A stretch of 64,000 bases of DNA from Pseudomonas kilonensis (GCF_001269885.1 NZ_LHVH01000014.1:142093-206092); one strand, 5' to 3'; shown: positions 17,694 to 30,345, counted from the stretch's first letter. Notes: generated by a model from the letters alone, not told the origin. Translations and numbers: made by a program.

Positions 17694-17730
17694 CATGCAG
17701 GCACCGGATAAACTCCGGACAGAAACTGGC

Positions 17731-18627
17731 CTAACCCCGATACTCCGGCCGCTCAGCCAAGCCTTCCTTCAAATAATCCACCAACTTGCGCACCTTCGGC
17801 GACAGATGCCGCTGCTGCGGGTACAACGCCCACACTGCCGTATTCGGCGGCTGATGAGCCTCCAGCAGCGAGATCAATGCACCACTGTGCAAATGCTCCA
17901 GCACGTAATAATCCGGCAGTTGGCATAACCCCACCCCTTGCAGCGCCGCATCGAGCACCGCTTGCCCGCTGTTGCAGCGCCAGTTTCCCTGCACTCGCTG
18001 GGAAAATTCCCGCCCGTTCTGCTCCAGTTGCCAGACGTCGGAGCTGCCGATCAGGCAGTTGTGGCGGCTCAGTTCCGACAAACTGTGGGGCCGCCCGTAG
18101 CGTTCCAGGTACGAGGGTGAAGCGCACAGGTACATGCGCCGCGGTGCCAGGCGCGTGGCGACCAGGCGGGAGTCCTGCAAGCGACCCAGGCGAATCGCCA
18201 GGTCCAGGCCTTCGTGCACCAGGTCCAGAGGGCGGTTGCTCAGTTCGATGTCTACCCGCAACTGCGGGTACAGCCCCATGAACCGCGTTACCAGGGGCAC
18301 GATAAACCGTTCGCCATAGGCCACGGCACAGGTCATGCGCAGCATGCCCTTGGGTTCGCTGGTGAGATCGCCCACCGCCCGCAGTGCTTCCTCGCGCCCG
18401 TCCTGCAGGCGTTGGCAATGCTGCAAAAACGTCTGGCCGGCCTCGGTCAGGGTGACCCGCCGGGTGCTGCGGTAGAGCAATCGTGTCTGCAAGCGCTCTT
18501 CAAGCCGTACGATTTGTCGGCTGATGTGGGAGGAAGAGACCCCGAGACGTTCGGCGGCGGCGGTGAATTGGCTGCATTCGGCCACGGCGACGAACTCGTC
18601 GATCCCTTCCCAGCGGTTATCGGACAT
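17731..18627 (-). CDS. gfnR: LysR-family regulator, divergent from the formaldehyde detoxification genes (GfnR-like)
   Basis: 298 residues. The N-terminal winged helix-turn-helix spans about residues 5-65 (AAAERLGVSSSHISRQI) and is followed by the periplasmic-binding-protein-like effector domain. It is transcribed away from frmA-fghA, with 107 bases between the starts; LysR regulators commonly control the divergent neighbour. In P. aeruginosa the same position is held by a regulator of glutathione-dependent formaldehyde neutralisation, on which the symbol is based. The function is therefore inferred from position and family. Confidence 0.85.
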   Translation of the reverse strand: MSDNRWEGIDEFVAVAECSQFTAAAERLGVSSSHISRQIVRLEERLQTRLLYRSTRRVTLTEAGQTFLQHCQRLQDGREEALRAVGDLTSEPKGMLRMTCAVAYGERFIVPLVTRFMGLYPQLRVDIELSNRPLDLVHEGLDLAIRLGRLQDSRLVATRLAPRRMYLCASPSYLERYGRPHSLSELSRHNCLIGSSDVWQLEQNGREFSQRVQGNWRCNSGQAVLDAALQGVGLCQLPDYYVLEHLHSGALISLLEAHQPPNTAVWALYPQQRHLSPKVRKLVDYLKEGLAERPEYRG

Positions 18628-18653
18628 GAAGGATTATCCCTATACAGCAATAA

Positions 18654-19847
<1,194 letters not shown>

Positions 19848-19855
19848 GGTCGGTC

Positions 19856-20701
19856 ATGAGTCTGGAAAACATCTCCTGCCAGAAAAGCTTCGGCGGCTGG
19901 CACAAACGTTACCGGCACCGTTCCGACGTGCTCGGTTGTGACATGGTGTTTGCCGTGTACCTGCCGCCGCAGGCCGAGCAGGGCGGCAAGTTGCCCGTGC
20001 TGTATTGGTTGTCCGGGCTGACCTGCACCGACGAGAACTTCATGCAAAAGGCCGGTGCCCAGCGCATGGCCGCCGAGCTGGGCCTGATCATCGTCGCGCC
20101 GGACACCAGCCCTCGTGGCGCCGACGTGCCGGGCGATCCGGACAATGCCTGGGACTTCGGCCTGGGTGCAGGGTTTTATCTGAACGCCACGCAGGATCCA
20201 TGGGCGCGGCACTATCGGATGCATGACTACGTGGTGCAGGAATTGCCGGCACTCGTCGAAGCGCATTTCCCGGCCTCGGACAAACGCGGCATCAGTGGTC
20301 ACTCCATGGGCGGCCACGGTGCGCTGGTCTGCGCCTTGCGCAACCCGGGGCGTTACCGTTCGGTGTCGGCTTTTTCGCCGATCAACAATCCGATGGATTG
20401 CCCATGGGGCCAGAAGGCTTTCTCCCGTTACCTGGGGGAAGACCGCTCGAAATGGCGGGAATGGGATGCCTGTGCATTGATTGCCGAGGCACAGGAGAAG
20501 CTGCCACTGCTGGTGGACCAGGGCGATCGCGATGATTTCCTGGCCAACCAGCTCAAGCCCGAAGCCTTGCAACAGGCGGCCAAGGCTGCCGACCATCCGC
20601 TGGAGCTGCGCCTGCAACCGGGCTACGACCACAGCTACTTCTTCATCGCCAGCTTCATTGACGACCACTTGCAGCATCATGCGCGCGCTCTAAACGCCTA
20701 A
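19856..20701 (+). CDS. fghA: S-formylglutathione hydrolase
   Basis: 281 residues. This esterase-D type alpha/beta hydrolase releases formate and glutathione from S-formylglutathione, the step after FrmA. The nucleophile elbow GHSMGGHG carries the serine; the Asp and His of the triad are consistent with QGDRDDF and the C-terminal GYDHSYFF. It directly follows frmA. Confidence 0.96.
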   Translation: MSLENISCQKSFGGWHKRYRHRSDVLGCDMVFAVYLPPQAEQGGKLPVLYWLSGLTCTDENFMQKAGAQRMAAELGLIIVAPDTSPRGADVPGDPDNAWDFGLGAGFYLNATQDPWARHYRMHDYVVQELPALVEAHFPASDKRGISGHSMGGHGALVCALRNPGRYRSVSAFSPINNPMDCPWGQKAFSRYLGEDRSKWREWDACALIAEAQEKLPLLVDQGDRDDFLANQLKPEALQQAAKAADHPLELRLQPGYDHSYFFIASFIDDHLQHHARALNA

Positions 20702-20715
20702 TGCAGGTAGAATCA

Positions 20716-20744
20716 CGCCCTGACAAAAATCGGGGCGTTTTTTT
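20716..20744 (+). terminator. Terminator-like hairpin abutting the ispF start codon
   Basis: The stem CGCCCTGA / TCGGGGCG with a 6-base loop (20716-20737) is followed by seven T residues at 20738-20744, and the ispF ATG begins at the next base. It can end frmA-fghA transcription. The only purine-rich stretch close to the ispF start (GGGG) lies inside the stem. Confidence 0.75.
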
Positions 20745-21218
20745 ATGCGTATTGGCCACGGCTACGATGTTCACCGTTTCGCTGAAGGCGACTTCATTAC
20801 TCTGGGCGGCGTGCGAATCGCACATGGCTTCGGGCTGCTCGCGCATTCTGACGGTGATGTCCTGCTGCACGCCTTGAGCGATGCATTGCTCGGCGCGGCT
20901 GCCCTGGGTGACATCGGCAAGCACTTTCCCGACACCGACCCGCAATTCAAGGGCGCCGACAGCCGTGTGTTGCTGCGTCATGTTGTCTCGCTGATCCATG
21001 CCAAGGGCTGGAAGGTCGGCAACGTCGATAACACCATCGTTGCCCAAGCCCCCAAGATGGCGCCGCACATCGAAGCGATGCGTCAATTGATTGCCGAGGA
21101 TCTTCAAGTTGAGTTGGACCAAGTGAACGTGAAAGCCACCACCACCGAAAAGCTGGGCTTCGTCGGTCGCGAAGAAGGCATTGCCGTCCACTCCGTCGCC
21201 TTGTTGCTGCGCCCATGA
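20745..21218 (+). CDS. ispF: 2-C-methyl-D-erythritol 2,4-cyclodiphosphate synthase IspF
   Basis: 157 residues. It cyclises CDP-methylerythritol phosphate in the MEP isoprenoid pathway. The metal-binding motif GHGYDVHRF at the N-terminus supplies Asp8 and His10; the downstream motif [16 protein letters not shown] is also conserved. The start is fixed by this N-terminus. It overlaps truD by 4 bases. A terminator-like hairpin ends at the base before the start codon. Confidence 0.97.
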   Translation: MRIGHGYDVHRFAEGDFITLGGVRIAHGFGLLAHSDGDVLLHALSDALLGAAALGDIGKHFPDTDPQFKGADSRVLLRHVVSLIHAKGWKVGNVDNTIVAQAPKMAPHIEAMRQLIAEDLQVELDQVNVKATTTEKLGFVGREEGIAVHSVALLLRP

Positions 21219-22260
21219 CGGAACTGGAACTGTTAGGGCCGCGTGCCTACGGTGAGCCGCTGGGCAGTGCGGTACTCAAGGCCACCGCTGAAGATTTCCA
21301 GGTCGATGAAGTACTCGATATCCCGTTGACCGGCGATGGCGAGCACCTGTGGATCTGGGTTGAAAAACGTGGCTTGAACACCGAAGAGGCCGCCCGGCGA
21401 ATCGCCAAGGCGGCTGGCGTGCCGTTGCGCACCGTCAGCTACGCCGGGCTCAAGGACCGTCAGGCCCTGACCCGCCAGTGGTTCAGCGTCCAATTGCCGG
21501 GCAAGGCCGATCCGGACCTGTCGGCGGCAGAGAACGACACGCTGAAGATCCTCAAGACTGCGCGCCACCGGCGCAAGCTGCAGCGCGGCGCGCATTCGGC
21601 CAATGGCTTCACCCTGCGCCTGACCCAGTTCAAGGGCGACACGGCAGCGATCGATGCGCGTCTGCAACAGATTGTCCGCCAGGGCATCCCCAACTATTTT
21701 GGCGCCCAGCGCTTCGGCCATGACGGCGGCAATGTCGTCGATGCCCGGGCCTGGGCGGCGCGCAAGGCGTTGCCGGAACAGCGCAATGTGCGCTCGCGGT
21801 TGTTGTCCACCGCCCGCAGCTTTCTGTTCAACCGGGTGCTGGCGGCGCGGGTCGCCGACGGTACCTGGCAGCAAGCCCAGGTGGGCGATTTGCTTGCCTT
21901 CACCGACAGCCGCAGTTTTTTCCCGGCCGGCGAGGCTGAGTGCAGCGACCCGCGCCTGGCCATTCTTGACTTGCACCCGACCGGGCCGCAGTGGGGCGAG
22001 GGACCTTCGCCTGCCGCCGGCGCGACGTTCGAGCTGGAACAAGCCATCGCCGCGGGCGAGGCCGATTTGCGGGACTGGTTGATAAACGCGGGAATGAGTC
22101 ACGAACGTCGCATCCTGCGACTGCCCATTGGCGGGCTGTCGTGGCATTATCCCTCGCTGGACATTCTGCAACTGGAATTCGTCCTGCCGGCCGGATGTTT
22201 CGCCACTGTCTTGGTGCGCGAACTCGTCGATCTGGTGCCGGTGGGGCAGACGGACAGCTC

Positions 22261-22273
<13 letters not shown>
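21215..22273 (+). CDS. truD: tRNA pseudouridine(13) synthase TruD
   Basis: 352 residues. It converts U13 of tRNA(Glu) to pseudouridine. The catalytic Asp lies in [16 protein letters not shown], the TruD family signature, at about residue 82. Its start overlaps ispF by 4 bases and its end overlaps the surE start by 13 bases, so the ispF-truD-surE-pcm genes are tightly coupled. Confidence 0.96.
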
Positions 22274-23687
<1,414 letters not shown>

Positions 23688-23898
23688 GCATTTATATACA
23701 GACGCTGAATTCCGTGGCCCGGCCTGTGTCTTACAGCGGCACCGATTTGCTGAACAGAGTCCAACGGCGTCGAGCAAACGTGTGCGACGACACATTGCGC
23801 TTCATTAATAGAGGCGTAGTCGTTGCCAGCTATATTTGTATGAGGTCTGCCTGGACAGGCAGTTTCCAATTTTTCAGCCACCACAAAGGGAGCGGCGG

Positions 23899-24747
23899 GT
23901 GAGTCTCACAGTCATTGCGCAGCGTATGGGTATCACGAGCTTTCAGCGCCTGGTGACTGGCCTTGTCTTGAGTACTTTGCTGGTCGGGTGTTCCAGTACG
24001 CCGTCGGGTAATGTTCGGGTTGTCGATCGCAACAACAGCGCAACACCTCAACGTCCTACAGTAACGACGGGTCAATATGCAGTCCGTCGCGGCGATACCC
24101 TGTTTTCCATCGCTTTTCGCTACGGCTGGGACTACAAAGCCCTCGCAGCGCGCAACAACATTCCTGCGCCTTATACGATTCACCCCGGTCAGACGATTCG
24201 CTTCGATGGCCGTAGCGGTTCAACGCCTACCGCAGTGGTGACGCAGTCGGGTTCGACGGCTTCGTCGTCGAGTAAAACCACGGTCATTCGCCGGCCGGCG
24301 GGGGCTGGGACGGCGGCAGTACCGTCCGTCGCGAGCAAATCGCCCCCCGCTCCGATGCCTCCGGCAGGCCCCGCCCCGACAGGCTGGGGATGGCCTTCTA
24401 ATGGCGTTCTCATTGGAAAATTCTCTTCAAACGGTAGTTTGAATAAAGGAATTGATATCGCCGGGGATTTGGGACAGCCTGTTTTAGCCGCGTCTGATGG
24501 CACGGTTGTGTACGCCGGGAGTGGTTTAAGGGGCTACGGCGAACTCGTGATCATCAAACACAGCGATACCTACGTCAGTGCCTACGGTCACAACCGCAGG
24601 CTGTTGGTTCGGGAGGGGCAGCAGGTCAAAGTCGGACAGACAATTGCCGAAATGGGATCAACGGGAACAGACCGGGTGAAACTGCATTTTGAGATTCGCC
24701 GGCAAGGTAAACCAGTCGATCCGCTGCAATTCCTGCCTCGGCGTTGA
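23899..24747 (+). CDS. nlpD: Murein hydrolase activator lipoprotein NlpD
   Basis: 282 residues. A GTG start is chosen because AAGGGAG lies just upstream; an ATG at 23926 is also possible. The signal peptide ends in the lipobox LVGC, so it is an outer membrane lipoprotein. One LysM domain (about residues 55-100, YAVRRGDTLFSIAFRYGW) and a C-terminal M23 domain follow. The M23 active site looks degenerate: the usual metal-binding His before GxDIA is Asn (NKGIDIAGD), and the last HxH reads KLH. This agrees with a role as activator of the amidase AmiC rather than a peptidase. By analogy with other Pseudomonas, a main rpoS promoter probably lies inside this gene. Confidence 0.92.
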   Translation: MSLTVIAQRMGITSFQRLVTGLVLSTLLVGCSSTPSGNVRVVDRNNSATPQRPTVTTGQYAVRRGDTLFSIAFRYGWDYKALAARNNIPAPYTIHPGQTIRFDGRSGSTPTAVVTQSGSTASSSSKTTVIRRPAGAGTAAVPSVASKSPPAPMPPAGPAPTGWGWPSNGVLIGKFSSNGSLNKGIDIAGDLGQPVLAASDGTVVYAGSGLRGYGELVIIKHSDTYVSAYGHNRRLLVREGQQVKVGQTIAEMGSTGTDRVKLHFEIRRQGKPVDPLQFLPRR

Positions 24748-24757
24748 TTTGATTGTC

Positions 24758-24788
24758 AGCCTGTTCCGTCACGTAGAGGGAACAGGCT
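24758..24788 (+). terminator. Hairpin between nlpD and rpoS
   Basis: A perfect 10-bp stem AGCCTGTTCC / GGAACAGGCT with an 11-base loop and no T tract. It lies in the rpoS 5' leader; it may be an RNA stability or processing structure rather than a terminator. Confidence 0.55.
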
Positions 24789-24853
24789 CCAGCGTTGCCA
24801 AGGATAAAGGCGTCGCTTGAGCTTGAGGTCGAACTCACCAAAGGACTATAACA

Positions 24854-25861
24854 ATGGCTCTCAGTAAAGAAGTGCCGGAGTTTGACATCGACGATGAGGT
24901 TCTCCTTATGGAGACCGGCATCGCTATGGATTCGATGTCGAATGATGAAGGGGCGACTCCACCTTCCGTTCGTGCCAAATCCAAACACTCCGCTTCACTT
25001 AAACAACATAAGTACATCGACTATACCCGGGCGCTGGACGCCACTCAGCTGTACCTCAACGAAATCGGTTTCTCGCCACTGCTCTCCCCCGAGGAAGAAG
25101 TTCATTTTGCGCGGCTGTCGCAAAGTGGCGACCCGGCCGGCCGAAAACGCATGATTGAAAGCAACCTGCGCCTGGTGGTGAAAATCGCCCGACGCTACGT
25201 CAATCGCGGGCTTTCGCTGCTGGACCTGATTGAAGAGGGCAACCTGGGCCTGATTCGCGCCGTCGAGAAATTCGACCCCGAGCGCGGCTTCCGTTTCTCG
25301 ACCTACGCCACCTGGTGGATCCGCCAGACCATCGAACGGGCGATCATGAACCAGACCCGGACCATCCGGTTACCGATTCATGTGGTCAAGGAACTGAACG
25401 TCTACCTGCGGGCCGCCCGTGAGTTGACCCAGAAACTCGACCATGAACCTTCACCCGAAGAAATCGCCAACCTGCTGGAAAAACCGGTAGGAGAGGTCAA
25501 GCGCATGCTTGGGCTCAACGAGCGTGTCTCTTCGGTAGACGTCTCGCTGGGGCCGGACTCGGATAAGACCCTGCTGGATACCCTGACCGACGATCGTCCG
25601 ACCGATCCGTGCGAGTTGCTCCAGGACGATGACTTGTCCCAGAGCATTGACCAGTGGCTTTCGGAACTTACGGACAAGCAACGGGAAGTGGTGATTCGCC
25701 GCTTCGGCTTGCGCGGTCATGAAAGCAGCACGCTTGAAGATGTAGGCCTGGAGATTGGTTTGACCCGTGAGCGGGTGAGGCAGATCCAGGTTGAAGGTCT
25801 CAAGCGCCTGCGAGAGATCCTGGAGAAGAACGGCTTGTCGAGCGAGTCGTTGTTTCAATAA
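24854..25861 (+). CDS. rpoS: RNA polymerase sigma factor RpoS
   Basis: 335 residues. It is the general stress and stationary-phase sigma factor. Sigma region 1.2 is followed by region 2 ([34 protein letters not shown]), region 3 and region 4 ([19 protein letters not shown]). The start has AAGGA eight bases upstream. It is bounded downstream by a strong terminator and then by the large inverted repeat and rsmZ. Gac/Rsm signalling influences RpoS output in several pseudomonads, so the closeness to rsmZ is notable, although the order is conserved. Confidence 0.98.
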   Translation: MALSKEVPEFDIDDEVLLMETGIAMDSMSNDEGATPPSVRAKSKHSASLKQHKYIDYTRALDATQLYLNEIGFSPLLSPEEEVHFARLSQSGDPAGRKRMIESNLRLVVKIARRYVNRGLSLLDLIEEGNLGLIRAVEKFDPERGFRFSTYATWWIRQTIERAIMNQTRTIRLPIHVVKELNVYLRAARELTQKLDHEPSPEEIANLLEKPVGEVKRMLGLNERVSSVDVSLGPDSDKTLLDTLTDDRPTDPCELLQDDDLSQSIDQWLSELTDKQREVVIRRFGLRGHESSTLEDVGLEIGLTRERVRQIQVEGLKRLREILEKNGLSSESLFQ

Positions 25862-25916
25862 TACCAAGGCAAGTGCAGCAGAAACGCCCTGACTGGTTGT
25901 GATGCTGTTTACTTGG

Positions 25917-25960
25917 AAAAAACGGTGCTTCTTTCAGGAATGGGAAGTGCCGTTTTTTTT
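25917..25960 (+). terminator. rpoS terminator
   Basis: An imperfect 15-bp stem (AAAAAACGGTGCTTC / GAAGTGCCGTTTTTT) with G-U pairs is followed by a run of eight T residues, which runs directly into TTTTGG tandem repeats. Confidence 0.85.
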
Positions 25961-25986
25961 GGTTTTGGTTTTGGTTTTGGTTTTGG
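25957..25986. repeat. TTTTGG hexamer tandem repeat
   Basis: Five exact copies of TTTTGG follow one another, fused to the T tract of the rpoS terminator, and end in TTTGGG. No coding frame uses it. Confidence 0.9.
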
Positions 25987-25990
25987 TTTG

Positions 25991-26804
25991 GGTGTATATC
26001 CGTTGCTGCGGTTACGGTCACTAATGGTTCCGCTCTTACAGCGGGTCACTTTTGGAAGAGCGCCAAAAGTAACCAAAAACGCTCTGCCCCACCACTCGGC
26101 ACCTCGCCTAGGCTCGGTGTGCCCTCACTCCGGCATTGCTCCGTGGGCCGCCGCGAAGGGCCATCCATGGCCCAGCGCGGCTACCTCGGCATCCATGCCG
26201 AGGTGCCCACTGCGCAATGCCTGCGTTCGGCCATCGTGGTTTAACGGGGCGCCCAGATCAAAAGCCGGGGCGAGGCGGCCTTATAGCCGACCTGGTTCCT
26301 AGTGGGACCGCGTTCCCACAGGAGGTCTGTGTTGGATATGAATTTTGTGTCCGCTGAAGATTGAATGTGGGAGCGAGCTTGCTCGCGATGACGGTGGTTC
26401 AGTCACATGGATGTTGGGTTTGCTGGCCTCATCGCGAGCAAGCTTTGCTCCCACAGATCTGATGGGTGTACGACCGGGAGAGCCAGGTCGGCTATCAGGC
26501 CGCCTCGGGGATGACGTTGATCTCGGCGCCCCGTTAACCACGCTGGCCGAACGCAGGCATTGTGGAGTGGGCACCTCGGCATGGATGCCGAGGTAGCCGC
26601 GCTGGGCCATGGATGGCCCTTCGCGGCGGGCCCACGGAGCAATGCCGGAGTGAGGGCACACCGAGCCTAGGCGAGGTGCCAAGTGGTGGGGCATGAGCGC
26701 TTTGGTTACTTTCGACTGGGCCGGCTTCCGGGCTTTTCGAAAGTGACCCGCTGTAAGAGCGGAACCGTCAGCGGCCATTACCGCAGCAACGGATATACAC
26801 CCCC
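25991..26804. repeat. Large inverted repeat: two opposed copies of an approximately 300-base intergenic element around a REP pair
   Basis: The left arm starts GGTGTATATCCGTTGCTGCGG and the right arm ends with its complement at 26804. Both arms contain the same landmark segments: CGCTCTTACAGCGGGTCAC, CACCTCGCCTAGGCTCGGTG, GGGCCATCCATGGCCCAGCG, CGGCATCCATGCCG and AGGCGGCC...TAGCCGACCTGG. The centre is a REP pair at 26365-26456. A third, more diverged copy lies after mutS. Short open frames inside are repeated with the element and show no ribosome binding sites, so I treat the whole stretch as non-coding. Confidence 0.88.
26365..26456. repeat. Inverted REP pair at the centre of the large inverted repeat
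   Basis: ATGTGGGAGCGAGCTTGCTC is mirrored by GAGCAAGCTTTGCTCCCACA. It sits at the symmetry axis of the two opposed larger elements. Confidence 0.85.
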
Positions 26805-26907
26805 TCTTTGAAATCCCACTCATAAAACCTACAGCTCAACAACGACTAGGCCTGGAGCGTTTCTGAAGAATCGCTTTTCCAGCCGAGATCCATTTGTAGG
26901 TTCAGCT

Positions 26908-26925
26908 TGTAAGCCTTTGCCTAGT
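26908..26925 (+). promoter_or_regulatory. Possible GacA upstream activating sequence of rsmZ
   Basis: TGTAAG at 26908-26913 is followed after six bases by CCTAGT, a poor match to the second half (CTTACA) of the GacA site known upstream of Rsm RNAs. It lies 190 bases before the predicted rsmZ start, the expected distance. Only the first half-site is exact. Confidence 0.4.
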
Positions 26926-27097
26926 GTTACGTAAGCGATCAGTTCACCATGGGCCGGACAGACCGCTATAAACACCGTGATCTTTTTGTATTCATCTGAT
27001 TTATAACGAAAATTTGTTGATGAACGTAGCGTTACAGAGCAAGCCGCCTGTATCAGCCGCGTTGCACTCGCCTGGGAAAATACTAATATCAGTCCTG

Positions 27098-27230
27098 TGT
27101 CGACGGACAGACACACCCGTCAAGGATGATGGGAAGGAAGGACATCGCAGGACGCGATTCATCAGGATGATGAAAAGGATTAAAGGGATTAGGGAAAAAA
27201 TGTGGGCGGGTCAAACCGCCCCTTTTTTTT
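27098..27230 (+). ncRNA. rsmZ: Small regulatory RNA RsmZ (titrates RsmA/RsmE)
   Basis: It lies between rpoS and fdxA, the conserved position of rsmZ in Pseudomonas. The sequence begins TGTCGACGGACAGACAC and contains many exposed GGA motifs (ACGGAC, AAGGATGATGG, AAGGAAGGACA, CAGGACG, TCAGGATGATG, AAGGATT, AGGGATTAGGG). It ends in a GGGCGG-loop-CCGCCC hairpin with eight T residues. RsmZ sequesters the translational repressors RsmA/RsmE and so relieves repression of exoproducts and secondary metabolites under GacS/GacA control. The 5' end is inferred by comparison with known RsmZ RNAs. Confidence 0.9.
27204..27230 (+). terminator. rsmZ terminator
   Basis: GGGCGG / CCGCCC stem followed by TTTTTTTT. 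Confidence 0.9.
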
Positions 27231-27257
27231 GCCCGCGATTTCTTGATCCGGAAAAGC

Positions 27258-27281
27258 AAAAAGGCCCGCAAGGGGCCTTTT
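27258..27281 (-). terminator. fdxA terminator (works on either strand)
   Basis: AAAAGGCCC / GGGCCTTTT stem between the convergent rsmZ and fdxA; both strands carry T runs after the stem. Confidence 0.8.
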
Positions 27282-27299
27282 CGACGAACGCAGGGGTGA

Positions 27300-27623
27300 T
27301 CAGCGTTCGAGGTCTACGATCTTGCCTTCCTTGCCATCCCACTCTTCAGCGTCCGGCAACGCATCTTTCTTCTCGGTAATGTTCGGCCAGATGTCCGCCA
27401 GTTCAGCGTTCAGCACGATGAAGTTCTCCATGCCAGCCGGCACTTCGTCTTCCGAGAAAATGGCAGTCGCCGGGCATTCCGGTTCACACAGGGCGCAGTC
27501 GATGCACTCATCCGGGTGAATGACCAGGAAGTTCGGGCCTTCGTAGAAGCAGTCCACCGGACAGACTTCTACGCAATCGGTGTACTTGCACTTGATGCAG
27601 TTGTCGGTGACGACGAAGGTCAT
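27300..27623 (-). CDS. fdxA: Ferredoxin FdxA (7Fe type)
   Basis: 107 residues. The N-terminal cluster-binding cysteines are in [17 protein letters not shown] and the second set in [11 protein letters not shown]. This arrangement gives one 3Fe-4S and one 4Fe-4S cluster. It is a soluble electron carrier. The start MTFVVTDNC at 27623 has GAGGAGAG just upstream on the minus strand; the longer in-frame start at 27665 is rejected. It is convergent with rsmZ and follows mutS on the same strand, 142 bases away. Confidence 0.96.
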   Translation of the reverse strand: MTFVVTDNCIKCKYTDCVEVCPVDCFYEGPNFLVIHPDECIDCALCEPECPATAIFSEDEVPAGMENFIVLNAELADIWPNITEKKDALPDAEEWDGKEGKIVDLER

Positions 27624-27765
27624 TTCTAATTCTCTCCTCAGGCGGCGGCAGCGGAACCCCTTCACGGTGGGCTCGCCAGGTTCGGGAGCGATAGTCTGCA
27701 GGCTAGGCTAATGGCCCGCAGCATCCCAAACCGCGCGAGATTCTAACAGCTTGAAAGCCTGTGCG

Positions 27766-30345
27766 TTAGATCCGTGTCTTCAATGTATAGAGTAAATCCA
27801 GCGCCCGACGTGGCGTCAGGTCGTCCAGATCGAGCTTGGCCAGTTCATCGAGCACCGGGTGGGGCAGGCTGGCGAACAGGTCGCTTTGCTGCGGCGCGGC
27901 CGGTTTGCCTTTGGTCGGGCGCGGTGCTTCGTGAGGCAGGCTGGTGGTTTCCAGGCGGCTCAGGTGCTCGCGGGCACGGGTAATGACTTCACTTGGCACA
28001 CCTGCCAGTTGCGCCACCGCCAAGCCGTAGCTCTGGCTGGCCGGGCCGGGCAGCACGTGGTGCAGGAAAACGATGCGCTCATTGTGCTCGGTGGCGTTGA
28101 GGTGAACGTTGGCCACCAACGGCTGGTTTTCCGGCAACACGGTGAGTTCGAAGTAATGGGTGGCGAACAGCGTGTAGGCCCGCAGGTGCGCGAGGCGCTC
28201 GGCCGCTGCCCAGGCCAGGGACAGACCGTCGAAGGTGCTGGTGCCGCGTCCGACTTCGTCCATCAGCACCAGGCTGCGTTCGGTGGCGTTGTGCAGGATG
28301 TTCGCGGTTTCGCTCATTTCCACCATGAAGGTCGAACGTCCACCGGCCAGGTCGTCGCTGGAGCCGATCCGCGTGAAAATGCGGTCTACCAGGGACAATT
28401 CGCAACTGGCCGCCGGGACGAAGCTGCCAATGTGGGCCAGCAGCACGATCAGTGCGGTCTGGCGCATGTAGGTGGATTTACCGCCCATGTTCGGACCGGT
28501 GATCACCAGCATGCGAGTGTTGTCGTCCAGGCTCAGGTCGTTGGCCACGAACGGCGTGGTCAGGACTTGCTCGACCACTGGGTGACGACCCTGGCTGATG
28601 CGCATGCACGGCTCGCTGACGAAACGTGGGCAGTTGAGGTCCAGGTTCAGCGCGCGTTCGGCCAGGTTGCTCAGCACATCCAGTTCCGCCAAGGCGCCAG
28701 CGGTGTCCTGCAAGGGCGGCAATTGGCTGATCAGGTCCTCGAGCAGTGCTTCGTAGAGCATCTTTTCCCGGGCCAGGGCGCGGCTCTTGGCTGACAGCGC
28801 CTTGTCTTCGAACGCCTTGAGTTCCGGGGTGATGAAACGCTCGGCGCCCTTGAGGGTCTGGCGGCGAATGTAGTCGGCCGGGGCTTGCTCGGCCTGCTTG
28901 CTCGGCAGCTCAATGAAGTAGCCGTGGATGCGGTTGTAGCCGACCTTGAGGTTGGCAAGGCCGGTACGGGCTTTTTCCCGGGCTTCGAGGTCGATCAGGA
29001 ACTGGCCGGCGTTCTCGCTCAGCGATTGCAGCTCGTCGAGTTCGGCGTCGTAACCGGTTTTCAGCACGCCACCGTCACGGATCACCGCTGGCGGGTTGTC
29101 GATAATGGCTTTTTCCAACAGCGCAGCCAGGTCCGGGTAGGTGCTGGTGGTGCGCGCCAGTTGTTGCAGGTGCGGCGCTTCGAGGTCGGTCATCGCCACT
29201 TGCAGCTCGGGCAACGCGCCAAGGGCATCGCGCAGGCGCGCCAAGTCGCGGGGACGGGCGTTGCGCAGGCCGATACGGGCGAGGATCCGCTCGATGTCAC
29301 CGATTTCCTTGAGTTGCGGTTGCAACTGCTCGAAGCGATAACGATCCAGCAGGCAGGTAATGGAGGATTGACGCGCCAGCAGCACGGTCAGGTCCCGCAG
29401 CGGACGATTCAACCAGCGGGTCAGCAATCGGCTGCCCATGGCGGTCTGGCAGCGATCGACCACCGATTGCAGGGTGTTGTCGCGCCCGCCGGCCAGGTTG
29501 GTGTCCAGCTCCAGGTTGCGGCGGCTCGCGCCGTCCAGCACCACGGTGTCATCCAGGCGTTCGTGACGCAGGCTGCGCAAGTGGGGCAGGGCGGTACGCT
29601 GGGTTTCCTTGGCGTAGGCCAGCAGGCAACCGGCCGCGCCGATGGCCAGGGTCAGGTTCTCGCAACCGAAGCCCTTGAGGTCCTGGGTGGAAAACTGCTG
29701 GCAGAGACTTTTCAGCGCCGAGTCCCGCTCAAAATCCCACGGCGCCCGACGCCGCACGCCACGGCGTTTTTCTGCCGGCAGGTCTTTGGGCCAGTCATCT
29801 GGGATCAACAGTTCCACCGGGTTGACCCGCTCCAGCTCCGCCAGCAGGTTTTCCCAGCCCTTGATTTCCAGCACCGAGAAGTTACCGCTGGTGATGTCCA
29901 GCACCGCCAGGCCGAACAGGCGCTCATCGCCCAATACGGCGGCGATCAGGTTGTCCCGGCGTTCATCCAGCAAGGCTTCGTCACTGACCGTCCCCGGGGT
30001 GATGATCCGCACCACTTGGCGTTCCACGGGCCCTTTGCTGGTGGCCGGGTCGCCGACTTGTTCGCAAATCACCACGGATTCGCCGAGCTTGACCAGCTTC
30101 GCCAGGTAACCTTCCGCCGCGTGGTAAGGAATCCCACACATCGGAATGGCCATGCCTGCCGATTGCCCACGTGCCGTCAGGGTGATGTCCAATAGCTTGG
30201 CGGCCTTCTTTGCGTCCTCGTAGAAGATCTCGTAGAAGTCGCCCATGCGGTAGAACATCAGCTGATCGGGGTGCTGGTTCTTCAGGCGCCAGTATTGCTG
30301 CATCATTGGCGTGTGGCTGGAGAGGTCGTTCACGGCTGTATTCAT
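27766..30345 (-). CDS. mutS: DNA mismatch repair protein MutS
   Basis: 859 residues. It recognises base mismatches and small loops and recruits MutL. The N-terminal mismatch-binding motif is Phe-Tyr-Glu (GDFYEIF), followed by connector, core and clamp domains. The C-terminal ABC-type ATPase has Walker [10 protein letters not shown] and Walker [11 protein letters not shown]. The start [13 protein letters not shown] is preferred to an in-frame ATG 48 bases upstream. It marks the left border of the tailocin locus, a well known tailocin position in the P. fluorescens group. Confidence 0.97.
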   Translation of the reverse strand: MNTAVNDLSSHTPMMQQYWRLKNQHPDQLMFYRMGDFYEIFYEDAKKAAKLLDITLTARGQSAGMAIPMCGIPYHAAEGYLAKLVKLGESVVICEQVGDPATSKGPVERQVVRIITPGTVSDEALLDERRDNLIAAVLGDERLFGLAVLDITSGNFSVLEIKGWENLLAELERVNPVELLIPDDWPKDLPAEKRRGVRRRAPWDFERDSALKSLCQQFSTQDLKGFGCENLTLAIGAAGCLLAYAKETQRTALPHLRSLRHERLDDTVVLDGASRRNLELDTNLAGGRDNTLQSVVDRCQTAMGSRLLTRWLNRPLRDLTVLLARQSSITCLLDRYRFEQLQPQLKEIGDIERILARIGLRNARPRDLARLRDALGALPELQVAMTDLEAPHLQQLARTTSTYPDLAALLEKAIIDNPPAVIRDGGVLKTGYDAELDELQSLSENAGQFLIDLEAREKARTGLANLKVGYNRIHGYFIELPSKQAEQAPADYIRRQTLKGAERFITPELKAFEDKALSAKSRALAREKMLYEALLEDLISQLPPLQDTAGALAELDVLSNLAERALNLDLNCPRFVSEPCMRISQGRHPVVEQVLTTPFVANDLSLDDNTRMLVITGPNMGGKSTYMRQTALIVLLAHIGSFVPAASCELSLVDRIFTRIGSSDDLAGGRSTFMVEMSETANILHNATERSLVLMDEVGRGTSTFDGLSLAWAAAERLAHLRAYTLFATHYFELTVLPENQPLVANVHLNATEHNERIVFLHHVLPGPASQSYGLAVAQLAGVPSEVITRAREHLSRLETTSLPHEAPRPTKGKPAAPQQSDLFASLPHPVLDELAKLDLDDLTPRRALDLLYTLKTRI

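Noticed and set aside
21991..22260. 90-codon upstream extension of surE
   Set aside because: It overlaps truD in another frame; SurE proteins begin with the metal-binding IL(I/V)(S/T)NDDG segment, which starts at 22261.
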